Source: Roseateles sp.
GTDB lineage: Bacteria > Pseudomonadota > Gammaproteobacteria > Burkholderiales > Burkholderiaceae_C
DNA: 64,000 nt
Direction of reading: 5' to 3'
Assembly: GCA_016790285.1 (NCBI GenBank)
Contig: JAEUPJ010000020.1
Location: 248,001-312,000 of the forward strand
Of this stretch, positions 41,982 to 53,287 are shown piece by piece (position 1 is the stretch's first letter; each line of letters starts with the position of its first letter). The notes under the pieces are model-generated. The model saw only the letters and a list, made by a program, of their open reading frames with translations. It did no database searches and was not told the origin of the DNA. Both the position numbers and the translations under genes were made by a program.

Positions 41982-42152
41982 TCACTTCAGCTTGATTTCC
42001 TTGTACAGGACGTGCTTGCGCGCCTTCGGGTCGAACTTCATGAATTCGAGCTTTTCGGGCGTGGTCTTCTTGTTCTTGTTCGTCGTGTAGAAGTGGCCGG
42101 TGCCCGCGGTGGACTCCAGCTTGATCTTTTCGCGGCCGCCTTTGGATGCCAT
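41982..42152 (-). CDS. rpmG: 50S ribosomal protein L33
   Basis: A 56-residue basic ribosomal protein: [20 protein letters not shown], then [20 protein letters not shown] and [16 protein letters not shown]. It is the Cys-free, zinc-independent type. Length is standard (55). It follows rpmB by 37 bases on the same strand; rpmB-rpmG is the classical order. It joins the large subunit near the E site. Confidence 0.96.
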   Translation of the reverse strand: MASKGGREKIKLESTAGTGHFYTTNKNKKTTPEKLEFMKFDPKARKHVLYKEIKLK

Positions 42153-42189
42153 GGTCGTATTCCTTCAGTGGGTCAGAGACGGGGTCGCT

Positions 42190-42423
42190 TTACAGCTCGC
42201 CCTTGGCGCGCAGGTCGGCGACGACTTGGTCGATGCCGACCTTGTCGATCAAACGCAGAGCGGCGTTCGTGATGCGCAGGCGGATCCAGCGGTTCTCAGA
42301 TTCCACCCAGAAACGGCGGTACTGCAGGTTCGGCAGGAACCGACGCTTGGTTTTGTTGTTGGCGTGGGAAACGTTGTTCCCGACCATGGGCTTCTTGCCC
42401 GTGACTTGACAGACGCGTGCCAT
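42190..42423 (-). CDS. rpmB: 50S ribosomal protein L28
   Basis: A 77-residue ribosomal protein starting [20 protein letters not shown], followed by [19 protein letters not shown] and [18 protein letters not shown]. Length equals E. coli L28 (78). It has only the C8 cysteine, so no zinc ribbon. It is the first gene of the rpmB-rpmG operon and has its own promoter candidate 140 bases upstream. Confidence 0.96.
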   Translation of the reverse strand: MARVCQVTGKKPMVGNNVSHANNKTKRRFLPNLQYRRFWVESENRWIRLRITNAALRLIDKVGIDQVVADLRAKGEL

Positions 42424-42563
42424 GACGCTTCTCCTGTTTGACTTCTCGACCAGTCGCCCGAAACTATTTCGGGCAACCCTTTGACCGCAAATGCCTGCTA
42501 AACCCGGCCCGGCTGCCTGAGCAGCCCAGCCAAGGCGCGGTCCATCCGGCAGGCAAGCCCGCG

Positions 42564-42569
42564 AGTATA
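42564..42569 (-). promoter_or_regulatory. -10 element of rpmB-rpmG promoter
   Basis: On the minus strand TATACT (42569 to 42564) is a strong -10. No good -35 lies 17 bases upstream, where the trxB terminator stem sits. The leader to the rpmB ATG would be about 130 bases, long enough for autoregulatory structure. Confidence 0.45.
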
Positions 42570-42573
42570 GCGG

Positions 42574-42592
42574 AAAACCCCAGACGTGGGGT
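42574..42592 (-). terminator. Rho-independent terminator of trxB
   Basis: Minus strand ACCCCA (42592-42587) pairs with TGGGGT (42582-42577) around a CGTC loop, followed by TTT (42576-42574). The stop of trxB is 23 bases upstream. Confidence 0.6.
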
Positions 42593-42614
42593 GCCCGCCG
42601 CGCGCCGGCTGGCG

Positions 42615-43649
<1,035 letters not shown>

Positions 43650-43677
43650 TTACCCGATGCGGCAATGCCTGCCGCGT

Positions 43678-43690
43678 GTGCACAATGCAC
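43678..43690. promoter_or_regulatory. Dyad GTGCA-CAA-TGCAC between trxB and the Crp/Fnr gene
   Basis: Perfect 5-base arms (43678-43682 and 43686-43690) with a 3-base centre, about 60 bases upstream of the regulator's ATG and about 104 from trxB. It could be an operator for the adjacent Crp/Fnr protein; it is shorter than the E. coli CRP site TGTGA-N6-TCACA. Confidence 0.3.
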
Positions 43691-43750
43691 GCCATTTTAG
43701 GCAGGCGAATATCTTCGCGCCGGCCTGGGGCCCAAACCTGGAGAGTGCAT

Positions 43751-44419
43751 ATGGCGATGATTTCCAACCTCGATCTGATCCGTCGCGTGCCGTTGTTCTC
43801 GATGCTGACGACCGACCAGGCGCAGTCCATCGCGGACAGCGTCGTCAAGCGGCGCTTCAAGCGGGGTGAGCTGATCGTCGAGCAGGGCACCAAGTCCAAC
43901 GCCCTCTTCATCCTGCTCAATGGCCGTGCGCGAGTGCTGACGGCCGACCACCGCGGCCGCGAGGTCATCCTGGCAGTGCTGCAGTCGGGCGACTACGTCG
44001 GCGAGATGAGCCTGATCGACAACGAGCCCCACTCGGCCACCGTGCGTGCCGAAGTGCAGACGGACATGCTGGTGCTCGGTCGCATGGAGTTCGCCCGCTG
44101 CCTGCCCGAGAGCAGCAGCCTGTCGTACGGCATCCTGCGCGGCCTCGTGGCGCGCCTGCGCAATGCCGACCGCCAGATCGAGTCCCTCGCGCTGCTGGAT
44201 GTGTACGGCCGCGTGGCCCGCACGCTGCTGGACATGTCGGAAGACGAGAAGGGCATCAAGCTCATCCGCGGCAAGGTCTCGCGCCAGGACATGGCCAAGG
44301 TTGTCGGCGCCTCCCGCGAGATGGTGAGCCGCGTCATGAAGGACCTCGAAGAGCGCGGCGTCATTGAAACGCTTGAGAACGGTTCGGTCGTCATCAAGGA
44401 ACGACTGACCCACGATTGA
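43751..44419 (+). CDS. Crp/Fnr-family transcriptional regulator
   Basis: A 222-residue complete regulator. The beta-roll sensor domain has [20 protein letters not shown] and [21 protein letters not shown], where Glu and the Arg near SATVRA sit at the cyclic-nucleotide phosphate cassette. The helix-turn-helix is [23 protein letters not shown]. It has no N-terminal Cys cluster, so it is not an oxygen-sensing FNR. cAMP or c-di-GMP binding (Clp-like) is possible. ATG at 43751 fits [15 protein letters not shown]. It lies 16 bases before ftsK and may be co-transcribed with it. Confidence 0.92.
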   Translation: MAMISNLDLIRRVPLFSMLTTDQAQSIADSVVKRRFKRGELIVEQGTKSNALFILLNGRARVLTADHRGREVILAVLQSGDYVGEMSLIDNEPHSATVRAEVQTDMLVLGRMEFARCLPESSSLSYGILRGLVARLRNADRQIESLALLDVYGRVARTLLDMSEDEKGIKLIRGKVSRQDMAKVVGASREMVSRVMKDLEERGVIETLENGSVVIKERLTHD

Positions 44420-44435
44420 CGGCGACAATGCGGGG

Positions 44436-46814
44436 ATGAGTTTTCCCCTCGGTTCCCTGCTGGGCGGTGATGCCGCCGCCGGCGAAGCCGCCAGCCCCGC
44501 CAAGCCCGTCCGCCGCAGCCCCGCCAAGCGCGAGGCAGCACCCCCATCGGCGGCGTCACGGTTGCTTCGCACACCGTTGTGGCTGGCGCTCACGGCCATA
44601 GCCCTGGCCCTGCTCGTGCTGGCCCTGGCCACGCACGACCTGCGCGACGCGGCCTTCAGCACCAGCGGCCAGCGCGAACTGGTCGGCAACCGCGTCGGCG
44701 GCTTCGGCGCGTGGTTGTCTGACGGCCTTCTCTTCATCTTCGGCTTCTCCGCCTGGTGGCTGCCGCTGCTGGCCCTGCGCGCCTGGCTGCGCAGCCTGGC
44801 CGGCCTGTTGCGCCACGACGTGGCCCCGGCACCGCGCTGGAGCCAACGGGCCCGCTGGTGGGCCGGCGTGCTGCTGCTGATCGGCGCGAGCTGCGCGCTG
44901 GAGTGGAGCCGCCTCTACGCCGTCGAGCCGCGCCTGCCGGGCCACGCCGGCGGCGTGGTCGGCTACGCCCTCGGGCCGCTGGGCATGAAGGGCCTGGGCT
45001 TCGCCGGCTCGGGGGTTGTGTGGATCGTGCTGCTGCTCACGGGCCTGGCCTGGGCCTTCCGCTTCTCGTGGGGACAGGTGGCCGAGTCCATCGGCGAACG
45101 TCTGGAGCAGCTGCGCGAGCAGCGCATCGAGCGACGCGAGATCAAGGCCGACCAGAAGGCCGGCGAGCAAGCGGTGAAGGAACGCGAGCAGGAGGTCGAG
45201 GTCGAGCGCCAGATCGAGCGCCAGGTCGAAGCCGAACACGCGCCGCTGGTCATCGAGGCGCCGGTGGTCGAGGTGCCGCAATCCACGCGCGTGGCCAAGG
45301 AGCGCCAGCAGACGCTGTTTGCCGACGTGGGCGATGCCAAGCTGCCGCAGGTCGACCTGCTGGACGCTGCGCCGGGCCGCCAGGAGACCGTCACGCCCGA
45401 GTCCCTGGAGATGACCAGCCGCCTCATCGAGAAGAAGCTGCGCGACTTCGGCGTGGAGGTGCACGTGGTGGCCGCGTCGCCGGGTCCCGTCATCACGCGC
45501 TACGAGATCGAGCCGGCCACAGGCGTGAAGGGCTCGCAGGTGGTCAACCTCGCCAAGGACCTGGCGCGCAGCTTGAGCCTCGTCTCCATCCGCGTGGTGG
45601 AGACCATCCCCGGCAAGAACTACATGGCCCTGGAGCTGCCCAACGCGCGGCGCCAGACCATTCGCCTCTCCGAGATCCTCGGCTCCCAGGTCTACGCGGA
45701 CGCCGCCTCGCAGCTCACGATGGGCCTGGGCAAGGACATCATCGGCCTGCCGGTGGTGGCCGACCTCGCCAAGATGCCGCACTGCCTCGTGGCGGGTACG
45801 ACAGGCTCCGGCAAGTCGGTGGGCATCAACGCGATGATCCTGAGCCTGCTCTACAAGGCCGAGGCGCGCGACGTGCGGCTCATCCTGATCGACCCCAAGA
45901 TGCTGGAGATGTCGGTCTACGAGGGCATCCCGCACCTGCTCGCGCCCGTCGTCACCGACATGAAGCAGGCCGGCAATGCGCTGAACTGGTGTGTCGGCGA
46001 GATGGAGCGGCGCTACAAGCTCATGTCCAAGATGGGCGTGCGCAACCTGGCCGGCTACAACAAGAAGATCGACGAGGCCAAGGCCAACGGCGTCAGCATC
46101 CCGAACCCGTTCAGCCTCACGCCGGAAGAGCCCGAGCCGCTCGAGCGGCTGCCCTTCATCGTCGTCGTCATCGACGAACTGGCCGACCTGATGATGGTCG
46201 TCGGCAAGAAGATCGAAGAGCTGATCGCCCGCCTGGCACAGAAGGCCCGCGCGGCCGGCATCCACCTGATCCTGGCCACGCAGCGCCCCTCGGTGGACGT
46301 CATCACCGGCCTCATCAAGGCCAACATCCCGACGCGCCTGTCCTTCCAGGTCAGCTCCAAGATCGACAGCCGCACCATCCTCGACCAGATGGGCGCTGAA
46401 GCACTGCTGGGCATGGGCGACATGCTCTACATGCCCTCGGGCACCGGCCTGCCCATCCGCGTGCATGGCGCCTTCGTCAGCGACGACGAGGTGCACCGCG
46501 TTGTGGAGTACATCAAGTCCCAGGGTGAACCCAATTACATCGAAGGCATCCTCGAAGGCGGCGTGCTCGACGACATGGGCGGCGAGGCGCCAGCGCCGGG
46601 CGAGGCCAGTGGCGAACAGGACCCCATGTACGACCAGGCCGTGGCCATCGTCCTACAACACCGCAAGGCGTCGATCTCTCTCGTGCAGCGCCATCTGCGC
46701 ATAGGCTACAACCGCGCCGCGCGGCTGCTGGAGCAGATGGAGAACTCGGGCCTCGTCGGTGCGCTGGCAGCCAATGGCAGCCGCGAACTGATCGTTCCCA
46801 AACGCGACGAGTGA
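44436..46814 (+). CDS. ftsK: DNA translocase FtsK
   Basis: A 792-residue division protein that pumps chromosomal DNA and activates XerCD at dif. The N-terminal part has four membrane segments ([19 protein letters not shown] and onward). A charged linker with Glu/Arg/Gln-rich coiled segments follows around residues 215-300. The motor domain has Walker A GTTGSGKS (453-460) and [13 protein letters not shown]. The gamma DNA-reading domain is at the end ([24 protein letters not shown]). The stop overlaps the GTG/ATG start region of lolA. The short linker compared with E. coli (1329 residues) is normal for this group. Confidence 0.97.
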   Translation: MSFPLGSLLGGDAAAGEAASPAKPVRRSPAKREAAPPSAASRLLRTPLWLALTAIALALLVLALATHDLRDAAFSTSGQRELVGNRVGGFGAWLSDGLLFIFGFSAWWLPLLALRAWLRSLAGLLRHDVAPAPRWSQRARWWAGVLLLIGASCALEWSRLYAVEPRLPGHAGGVVGYALGPLGMKGLGFAGSGVVWIVLLLTGLAWAFRFSWGQVAESIGERLEQLREQRIERREIKADQKAGEQAVKEREQEVEVERQIERQVEAEHAPLVIEAPVVEVPQSTRVAKERQQTLFADVGDAKLPQVDLLDAAPGRQETVTPESLEMTSRLIEKKLRDFGVEVHVVAASPGPVITRYEIEPATGVKGSQVVNLAKDLARSLSLVSIRVVETIPGKNYMALELPNARRQTIRLSEILGSQVYADAASQLTMGLGKDIIGLPVVADLAKMPHCLVAGTTGSGKSVGINAMILSLLYKAEARDVRLILIDPKMLEMSVYEGIPHLLAPVVTDMKQAGNALNWCVGEMERRYKLMSKMGVRNLAGYNKKIDEAKANGVSIPNPFSLTPEEPEPLERLPFIVVVIDELADLMMVVGKKIEELIARLAQKARAAGIHLILATQRPSVDVITGLIKANIPTRLSFQVSSKIDSRTILDQMGAEALLGMGDMLYMPSGTGLPIRVHGAFVSDDEVHRVVEYIKSQGEPNYIEGILEGGVLDDMGGEAPAPGEASGEQDPMYDQAVAIVLQHRKASISLVQRHLRIGYNRAARLLEQMENSGLVGALAANGSRELIVPKRDE

Positions 46815-46822
46815 CGCGACGA

Positions 46823-47431
46823 ATGAAGACACTCCTGATCTCCCTCACCCTGGCCGCCGCGGCCGGCCTGGCCCAGGCCGACGCCGTCGACGCGCTGCGC
46901 GATTTCGCCCGCGACGTGAAGAGCGGCAAGGCCAACTTCACGCAGACGGTCACTTCGCCCGACGGCAAGCGCAAGAAGGTGTCCTCGGGCAGCTTCGAGT
47001 TCGAGCGGCCCAACCGCTTCCGCTTCGTCTACGCCAAGCCTTTCGAGCAGACCATCGTGGCCGACGGCGTCAAGGTCTGGATCTACGACGCCGACCTCAA
47101 CCAGGCCAGCTCCCGCAAGCTGGGCGACGCACTTGGCGCGACGCCTGCCGCACTGCTCGCCGGTGCGAATCTGGAGCGCGACTTCACGCTCAAGGCCCTG
47201 CCGACCGAGGGCGGGCTCGACTGGGTGCTGGCCGCGCCCAAGCAGGCCGAGTCCACCATCCAGTCGCTCAAGCTGGGCTTCAAGGGGCGTGACCTGGCGG
47301 CCATGGACATCGTCGACGGCTTCGGCCAGCGCTCGCGCCTGGACTTCAGCGCGGTGCAGGCCAATGTCGCAGTGCCGGCGGACCGCTTCCAGTTCAAGCT
47401 GCCGGCCGGTGCCGACCTGATCGAGCAGTGA
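46823..47431 (+). CDS. lolA: Outer-membrane lipoprotein carrier protein LolA
   Basis: A 202-residue periplasmic chaperone that takes lipoproteins from LolCDE to LolB. The signal peptide is MKTLLISLTLAAAAGLAQA. The half-barrel follows (SGKANFTQTVTSPDGKRKK, SGSFEFERPNRFRFVY, PFEQTIVADGVKVWIYDADLNQ). Length matches E. coli LolA (203). The ATG at 46823 is chosen; a GTG at 46811 overlapping the ftsK stop would add four residues. Its stop overlaps rarA by GTGA. Confidence 0.95.
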   Translation: MKTLLISLTLAAAAGLAQADAVDALRDFARDVKSGKANFTQTVTSPDGKRKKVSSGSFEFERPNRFRFVYAKPFEQTIVADGVKVWIYDADLNQASSRKLGDALGATPAALLAGANLERDFTLKALPTEGGLDWVLAAPKQAESTIQSLKLGFKGRDLAAMDIVDGFGQRSRLDFSAVQANVAVPADRFQFKLPAGADLIEQ

Positions 47432-48768
47432 GCGGGTCCCTCTTCGACGACGAGGACCCGCTGCCCGCTGCGGCGGCAGCGCCCAGCGCGCCCCTGGCCG
47501 GCATCCCGCTGGCCGAGCGGCTGCGGCCGAAGACGCTGGACGACGTCATCGGCCAGCGCCACCTGCTGGGCCCCGGCATGCCGCTGCGCGTGGCCTTCGA
47601 CGCGGGGCGCCTGCACAGCATGATCCTGTGGGGCCCGCCGGGCGTGGGCAAGACGACGCTGGCGCGACTGATGGCCGGCGCCTTCGAGGCGCAGTTCATC
47701 GCCATCTCGGCGGTGCTGGGCGGCGTGAAGGAGATCCGCGAGGCCGTCGAGCGCGCCCAGGTGGCGGCCGCCCAGGGCCGGCGCACGGTGGTGTTCGTGG
47801 ACGAAGTGCACCGCTTCAACAAGTCGCAGCAGGATGCCTTCCTGCCGCACGTGGAAGCCGGCCTCTTCACCTTCATCGGTGCGACGACCGAGAACCCGAG
47901 CTTCGAGGTCAACTCCGCGCTGCTCTCCCGTGCCACCGTGCAGGTGCTCAAGAGCCTGGACGCCGAAGAGCTGGGCCAGCTGATCGAACGCGGTGCAGCC
48001 GAACTCGGCGTGCCCGCGCCGACGCCCGAGGCCGCCCAGCGGCTCATCGGCTATGCCGACGGCGATGCGCGCCGCCTGCTCAACGCCTTCGACACGGCCG
48101 CCTCGCTGGCCCAGGGTGTGCAGATCGACGAGGCCCTGCTGGAGCGGGCGCTGGGCGAGCAGCTGCGGCGCTATGACAAGGGGGGCGACCAGTTCTACGA
48201 CGTCATCAGCGCCCTGCACAAATCGGTGCGCGGCAGCCACCCGGACGGCGCCCTGTACTGGTTCGTGCGCATGATCGACGGCGGTGTGGACGCCCGCTAC
48301 ATCGCGCGGCGCCTCGTGCGCATGGCCAGCGAGGACATCGGCCTGGCGGACCCGCGCGCGCTGCGCATCACGCTGGACGCCGCCGAGGCCTACGAGCGCC
48401 TGGGCTCGCCCGAGGGCGAGCTCGCGTTGGCCGAGGCGGTGGTGTACCTCGCCATCGCGCCCAAATCGAACGCGGTCTACAAGGCCTTCAATGAGGTCAA
48501 GGCCTTCATCAAGCAGGACGTGTCGCGGCCGGTGCCCGTGCACCTGCGCAACGCGCCCACCAAGCTCATGAAGGAGCTCGGCTACGGCAAGGCCTACCGC
48601 TACGCCCACGACGAGCCCAACGCCTATGCGGCGGGCGAGCAGTACCTGCCCGACGGCCTGGAAGGGCAGGGCTGGTACGCCCCCGTGCCGCGCGGCATGG
48701 AGGCCAAGATTGCCGAGAAACTGGCCTTCCTGCGCCAGCTGGACGATGAAGCGGCTGCTGGCGGCTAG
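47428..48768 (+). CDS. rarA: Replication-associated recombination protein A (RarA/MgsA)
   Basis: A 446-residue AAA+ ATPase acting at stalled replication forks. Walker A is GPPGVGKTT (69-77) and Walker B VVFVDEVHRFNKSQQD; FIGATTENPSFEVNSALLSR holds sensor 1 and the Arg finger. The C-terminal tetramer domain includes ISALHKSVRGSHPDGALYW. Length matches E. coli RarA (447). The start is GTG at 47428, overlapping the lolA stop (GTGA). The ftsK-lolA-rarA order is conserved across many proteobacteria. Confidence 0.96.
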   Translation: MSGSLFDDEDPLPAAAAAPSAPLAGIPLAERLRPKTLDDVIGQRHLLGPGMPLRVAFDAGRLHSMILWGPPGVGKTTLARLMAGAFEAQFIAISAVLGGVKEIREAVERAQVAAAQGRRTVVFVDEVHRFNKSQQDAFLPHVEAGLFTFIGATTENPSFEVNSALLSRATVQVLKSLDAEELGQLIERGAAELGVPAPTPEAAQRLIGYADGDARRLLNAFDTAASLAQGVQIDEALLERALGEQLRRYDKGGDQFYDVISALHKSVRGSHPDGALYWFVRMIDGGVDARYIARRLVRMASEDIGLADPRALRITLDAAEAYERLGSPEGELALAEAVVYLAIAPKSNAVYKAFNEVKAFIKQDVSRPVPVHLRNAPTKLMKELGYGKAYRYAHDEPNAYAAGEQYLPDGLEGQGWYAPVPRGMEAKIAEKLAFLRQLDDEAAAGG

Positions 48769-49651
48769 CGCGGCGCTGCTGTCGCTGTGGCTCGGTGCTG
48801 CGCAGGCGGCCGACGGTCCCACGCTCACCCGCATCCGAGACACCGGCGTCATCGTGCTGGGCTACCGGCCAGCCTCGCTGCCGTTTTCCTACCTCGATGC
48901 CCAACTGCGCCCGACCGGCTACACCGTCGAGCTGTGCGAGCGCATCGTCACCGCGGTGCGGGACCGGCTGCAGTTGCCCGACTTGGAAGTGCGCCGCGTC
49001 GAAGTGGCGTCCGCGACGCGCATGCCGCTGGTCATCAACGGCACGCTGGACCTGGAGTGCGGCATCACCACCCACACCGCCGAGCGCGCCCGCAGCCAGG
49101 CTTTTTCGCTGACCATCTTCGTGGCCGAGACGCGCCTCATGACACGCGGCGGCGAGCGCGTGCGCAGCCTCTTCGACCTGCGCGGCCTGCCCGTGGCGTC
49201 CACCATCGGCACCACGAGCATCCAGCACCTGGCCAAGGTGAACGAGCAGCAGGGGCTGGGCATCCGCATCCTGGGCGGCCTGGACGATCCCGAGGGCTTC
49301 CAGATGCTCAAGAGCGGCCGGGCCTCGGCCTTCCTGATGGACGACGTGTTGCTGCGCGCCCTGGTGGCCCAGCAAGGCCCGGGCGCGGACGACTATCGGC
49401 TGTCCGACCAGGCGCTGACCGTGGAGCCCTATGCCATCGGCCTGCGCCGGGGCGACCCGCAGTTCAAGGCGCTGGTGGACGAGGTGCTCACGGGCCTGTA
49501 CCGAAGCGGCGAGATCCACGCCATCTACCGCCGCTGGTTCGAGTCGCCGCTGCCGCCGTCCGGGCTGAACCTCAAGCTGCCGATGAGCGCGGCCTTCCGG
49601 CGCGTGATCTCCAACCCGACCGACTCACCGGACCCGGAGCGCTACCGCTAG
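48746..49651 (+). CDS. Periplasmic amino acid-type substrate-binding protein (SBP_bac_3)
   Basis: A 301-residue exported binding protein with a signal peptide (MKRLLAASAALLSLWLGAAQ). The two-lobe fold starts TLTRIRDTGVIVLGYRPASLPFSYLD, which is typical of polar amino acid binding proteins of the GltI type; ECGITTHTAERARSQAFSLT carries the ligand Arg region. It overlaps the end of rarA by 23 bases, so translation is coupled. No permease lies nearby. It may feed a transporter elsewhere or signal to the neighbouring sensor kinase. The long hairpin 49667-49770 follows. Confidence 0.88.
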   Translation: MKRLLAASAALLSLWLGAAQAADGPTLTRIRDTGVIVLGYRPASLPFSYLDAQLRPTGYTVELCERIVTAVRDRLQLPDLEVRRVEVASATRMPLVINGTLDLECGITTHTAERARSQAFSLTIFVAETRLMTRGGERVRSLFDLRGLPVASTIGTTSIQHLAKVNEQQGLGIRILGGLDDPEGFQMLKSGRASAFLMDDVLLRALVAQQGPGADDYRLSDQALTVEPYAIGLRRGDPQFKALVDEVLTGLYRSGEIHAIYRRWFESPLPPSGLNLKLPMSAAFRRVISNPTDSPDPERYR

Positions 49652-49666
49652 GCTTTTGCCAAGGTT

Positions 49667-49770
49667 GGAAACAAAGCCAAAGAGGCACGGAGACACGGAG
49701 ACACGGAGGCAGTCGGTTTGTGCCGGAAACCGAGCTTCTCTGTGCCTCTGTGTCTCTGTGGCTGTGTTCC
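49667..49770. repeat. Long imperfect inverted repeat with GAGACACG-type tandem units
   Basis: Left arm (49667-49709) holds tandem CACGGAGA/GACACGGAG units; the right arm (about 49737-49770) is its near-complement with CTCTGTGCCTCTGTGTCTC. Many of the mismatches are A/G transitions that allow G-U pairs. A perfect inner stem CGGTTT (49714-49719) / AAACCG (49727-49732) closes the centre. It lies between the convergent ends of the binding-protein gene and the sigma-54 regulator gene, leaving no coding content. It may act as a bidirectional transcript end or be a mobile repeat. Confidence 0.7.
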
Positions 49771-49793
49771 TTGGGCGGCCCCAGCTGAACCGT

Positions 49794-51126
<1,333 letters not shown>

Positions 51127-51134
<8 letters not shown>

Positions 51135-52989
51135 CAGCGTCCTCCCAGGATTGCGCAGCCAGATCGAACTCGAAGCTCATGCCGTGTTCACCGTCGGCCA
51201 GCCGCTGGGCGCGCAGCGTGCCGCCGAACTCGTGCACGATCTTCGCCGAGATGACGAGGCCCAGGCCGAGGCCTTCGCCGGCGGGCTTGGTGGTGAAGAA
51301 GGGCTCGAAGAGATGGGGCAGGTCGGCCTCGCTGACCCCCGGGCCACTGTCCTGCACCCGCACGAGCGCCCGGCGGCCGCCGTCCAGCGGCATGGCCTGC
51401 ACGCGCAGGCGCCGCACCGGTTCGTGCTGCATCGCGTCCATCGCATTGCCGAACAGGTTCACGAGCACCTGCTCCAGCCGGTTGGCTTCGGCGTGCACCT
51501 GCAGGCCCGCCGGGATGTCGACGTCGGTATGCAGGTCCATCACGCGGCTGCGGTGGTCCAGCAGCAGGAGGGCGTTGCGCACGCAGTCCAGCAGCGAGAC
51601 GGTGCCGGTGACTTCGTCGTCGGCCTTGCGCGCGAAGCTCTTGAGCTGGCGGGTGATGCGGCTCATGCGCTCGACCATGTCGTCCATGATCTGCAGGTTG
51701 GCCGCCACGGCATCCGCGCGGCCGGTTTCCAGCAGCCGGATGGAGTTGCGCGCCAGCGCGCGCAGGGCGGTGAGCGGCTGGTTGACCTCGTGCGACAGGC
51801 CGGCCGACATCTGCCCCAGCACTGCGAGCTTGCTCGCCTGCAGCAGCTCGCCTTCGGTCTGCAGGCGCTGGGCGATCTGGGTCTTGAGCGCGTCGTTGGT
51901 CTGGCGCAGCTCGGCGGTGCGGCTGTCCACCAGCTGCTCCAGCTGGCCGTGGGCCTGGCGCAGCGCGGACTGCGCCTGCGTGAGCTGGCGCAAAGCCTTG
52001 CGGCGCGACGAGAGGTACAGGCTCAGCAGGCCAATGCTGGCGCCGAAGGCCGCACCGCCCCAGGCCGCGTACTGCGCGCGCTGGTGGACCTCGGTCAGGT
52101 CCGACAGGGCGACGAGCCGCAGGCCCAGTGGCAGGATCTGGCGCTGCTGGGCGAGCATGGGCCGCGCGCGGCTCGCGCCGGGCAGCGTGAGCGAGACCTG
52201 CTGGCCTTGGTGCACCTCCAGCGTGACGGGCAGTTCCAGGTCGCGGCCGATGGCCTGCGGGTAGCGCGCGCTGGCCTCCAGGGCCTTGCGCCGCGAGGGG
52301 TCGGCATGGTCGAGCACCGCGTACTTCCAGGCCTGCACCGAGCTCATGATGACCACGTCCTGCTCGTCGGCCACGAGGATGCGTTCACCCTGCGAGCGCA
52401 GGCCCAGGTCCACCCAGGTCGCTTCCAGCGGCGCGAGGTTGAAGCGCACCACGATCACACCGTTGGACTGCCCGCCCTGTCGCAGAGGGTGCAGCAGGTA
52501 GAAGTCGGTGCTGCCCGTGCTCGGGTCGGCGGCGAAGAAGTGCACACGGCCCTGGGCCACGGCCTCGGCCAGGCGGGGCGGCGGGCTCAAGGTCTCGCTC
52601 GCAGCCAGCACCTCGCCCTGGGGCGTGGCGACGAAGATCTGGTGCGTGCCTGCCCGCACGTTCACGCGCGCCAGCATCTGGCTGGCGGCCCGCCGCGCGG
52701 TCTCGTCACCGGGCGCCTGCATCAGCGCCTGCAAGGTGGGGGCGATCGCCAGCAGGCTGGGCAGCGAGGCGTGTCGGCCCAGTTCGGCCGCCAGGTTGGA
52801 CGCGTACAGCTCCAGCCGCTCGGTGCTCAGCGCCGAGAGCTGGTCGCGGCCGGTGCGCTCACTCAGACGGTGCGCGAGCACGAAGCCGAGCACCATCAGC
52901 AGGCCGGTCAGGAAGAAGTGAAAGCCGGGGCGACCGAGCAGCCTGAACAGGCGCACGGCGCGCGGGCGGAGAGGGGCGTGCGCAACCAT
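51127..52989 (-). CDS. Sensor histidine kinase, DctB-like
   Basis: A 620-residue membrane kinase. TM1 is about residues 22-42 (FHFFLTGLLMVLGFVLAH). A large periplasmic sensor follows to a second segment near 320-335 (WGGAAFGASIGLLSLYL), resembling the double-PAS (dCACHE) fold of DctB. A coiled-coil (QSALRQAHGQLEQLVDSRTAELRQT) leads to the H-box SHEVNQPLTAL (His about 400) and the ATP site (NLFGNAMDAM, GEGLGLGLVISAKI). DctB senses C4-dicarboxylates; here the ligand may be a branched-chain amino or keto acid, judged only by the liv genes. Confidence 0.9.
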
Positions 52990-53060
52990 GTCGAAGGGCC
53001 GTGTAGTGTGCCCACGCGCGCCGCGCTTCGACAGGTCCGCTCAGGGTTTTTTCGCCCCTG

Positions 53061-53073
53061 GCGGAGAACCGCC
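53061..53073. promoter_or_regulatory. Putative activator site 1 (GCGGA-N3-CCGCC)
   Basis: GCGGAGAACCGCC is a near-palindrome (GGCGG/CCGCC with one flanking base). It lies about 155 bases upstream of the sigma-54 promoter and 32 bases before an almost identical copy. Spacing of about three helical turns is typical for tandem enhancer sites of NtrC-type regulators. Confidence 0.5.
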
Positions 53074-53092
53074 CGGCCTGCGTGCGGTTTGT

Positions 53093-53105
53093 GCGGATTT
53101 CCGCC
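53093..53105. promoter_or_regulatory. Putative activator site 2 (GCGGA-N3-CCGCC)
   Basis: GCGGATTTCCGCC repeats the arms of site 1 with a different centre (TTT for GAA). GCGGA and TCCGC also form a 12-bp dyad. It is 32 bases from site 1 and about 123 bases upstream of the -24 element. Confidence 0.5.
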
Positions 53106-53215
53106 CAGTTTTCGGTGCCCGACACTCGTGAAATCTGACCAGGCCGGCTCTCGTGGGACGGATCGAACGGTCAGCCCTTTCAACCCGTCGGTGAATACCC
53201 TCGAAACGCCCTGAT

Positions 53216-53230
53216 TGGCACGAGGGTTGC
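53216..53230 (+). promoter_or_regulatory. Sigma-54 promoter of livHMGF
   Basis: TGGCACGAGGGTTGC matches the RpoN consensus TGGCACG-N4-TTGC at every fixed base, with GG (53217-53218) and GC (53229-53230) 10 bases apart. Transcription should start near 53242, 46 bases before the livH ATG. The adjacent regulator is a sigma-54 activator. Confidence 0.85.
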
Positions 53231-53287
53231 GATTTGCACCGAGTCGCGTGGCGCATGCTGCGCCCAACGAAATCTTCTGGAGCCCTC

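Larger units (their letters stand above)
52990..53287. promoter_or_regulatory. Divergent control region between the two-component system and livHMGF
   Basis: These 298 bases are the longest non-coding stretch in the window. They hold two matching 13-bp dyads and a textbook sigma-54 promoter reading toward livH. A leftward promoter for the kinase must also lie here, but I see no convincing -35/-10 pair for it. No coding frame with family resemblance was found. Confidence 0.6.

Noticed and set aside
44556-46496. Long open frame on the minus strand opposite ftsK, and similar frames opposite kdpA, kdpB, kdpD and the GMC gene
   Set aside because: These are typical GC-rich antisense shadows: no family resemblance, His/Arg/Gly-rich composition, no ribosome binding site, and a well-supported gene on the other strand.
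49681-49765. CRISPR-like array from the repeated GAGACACG units
   Set aside because: The units are 8-9 bases, in direct tandem on one arm and complementary on the other. There are no spacers and no cas genes.
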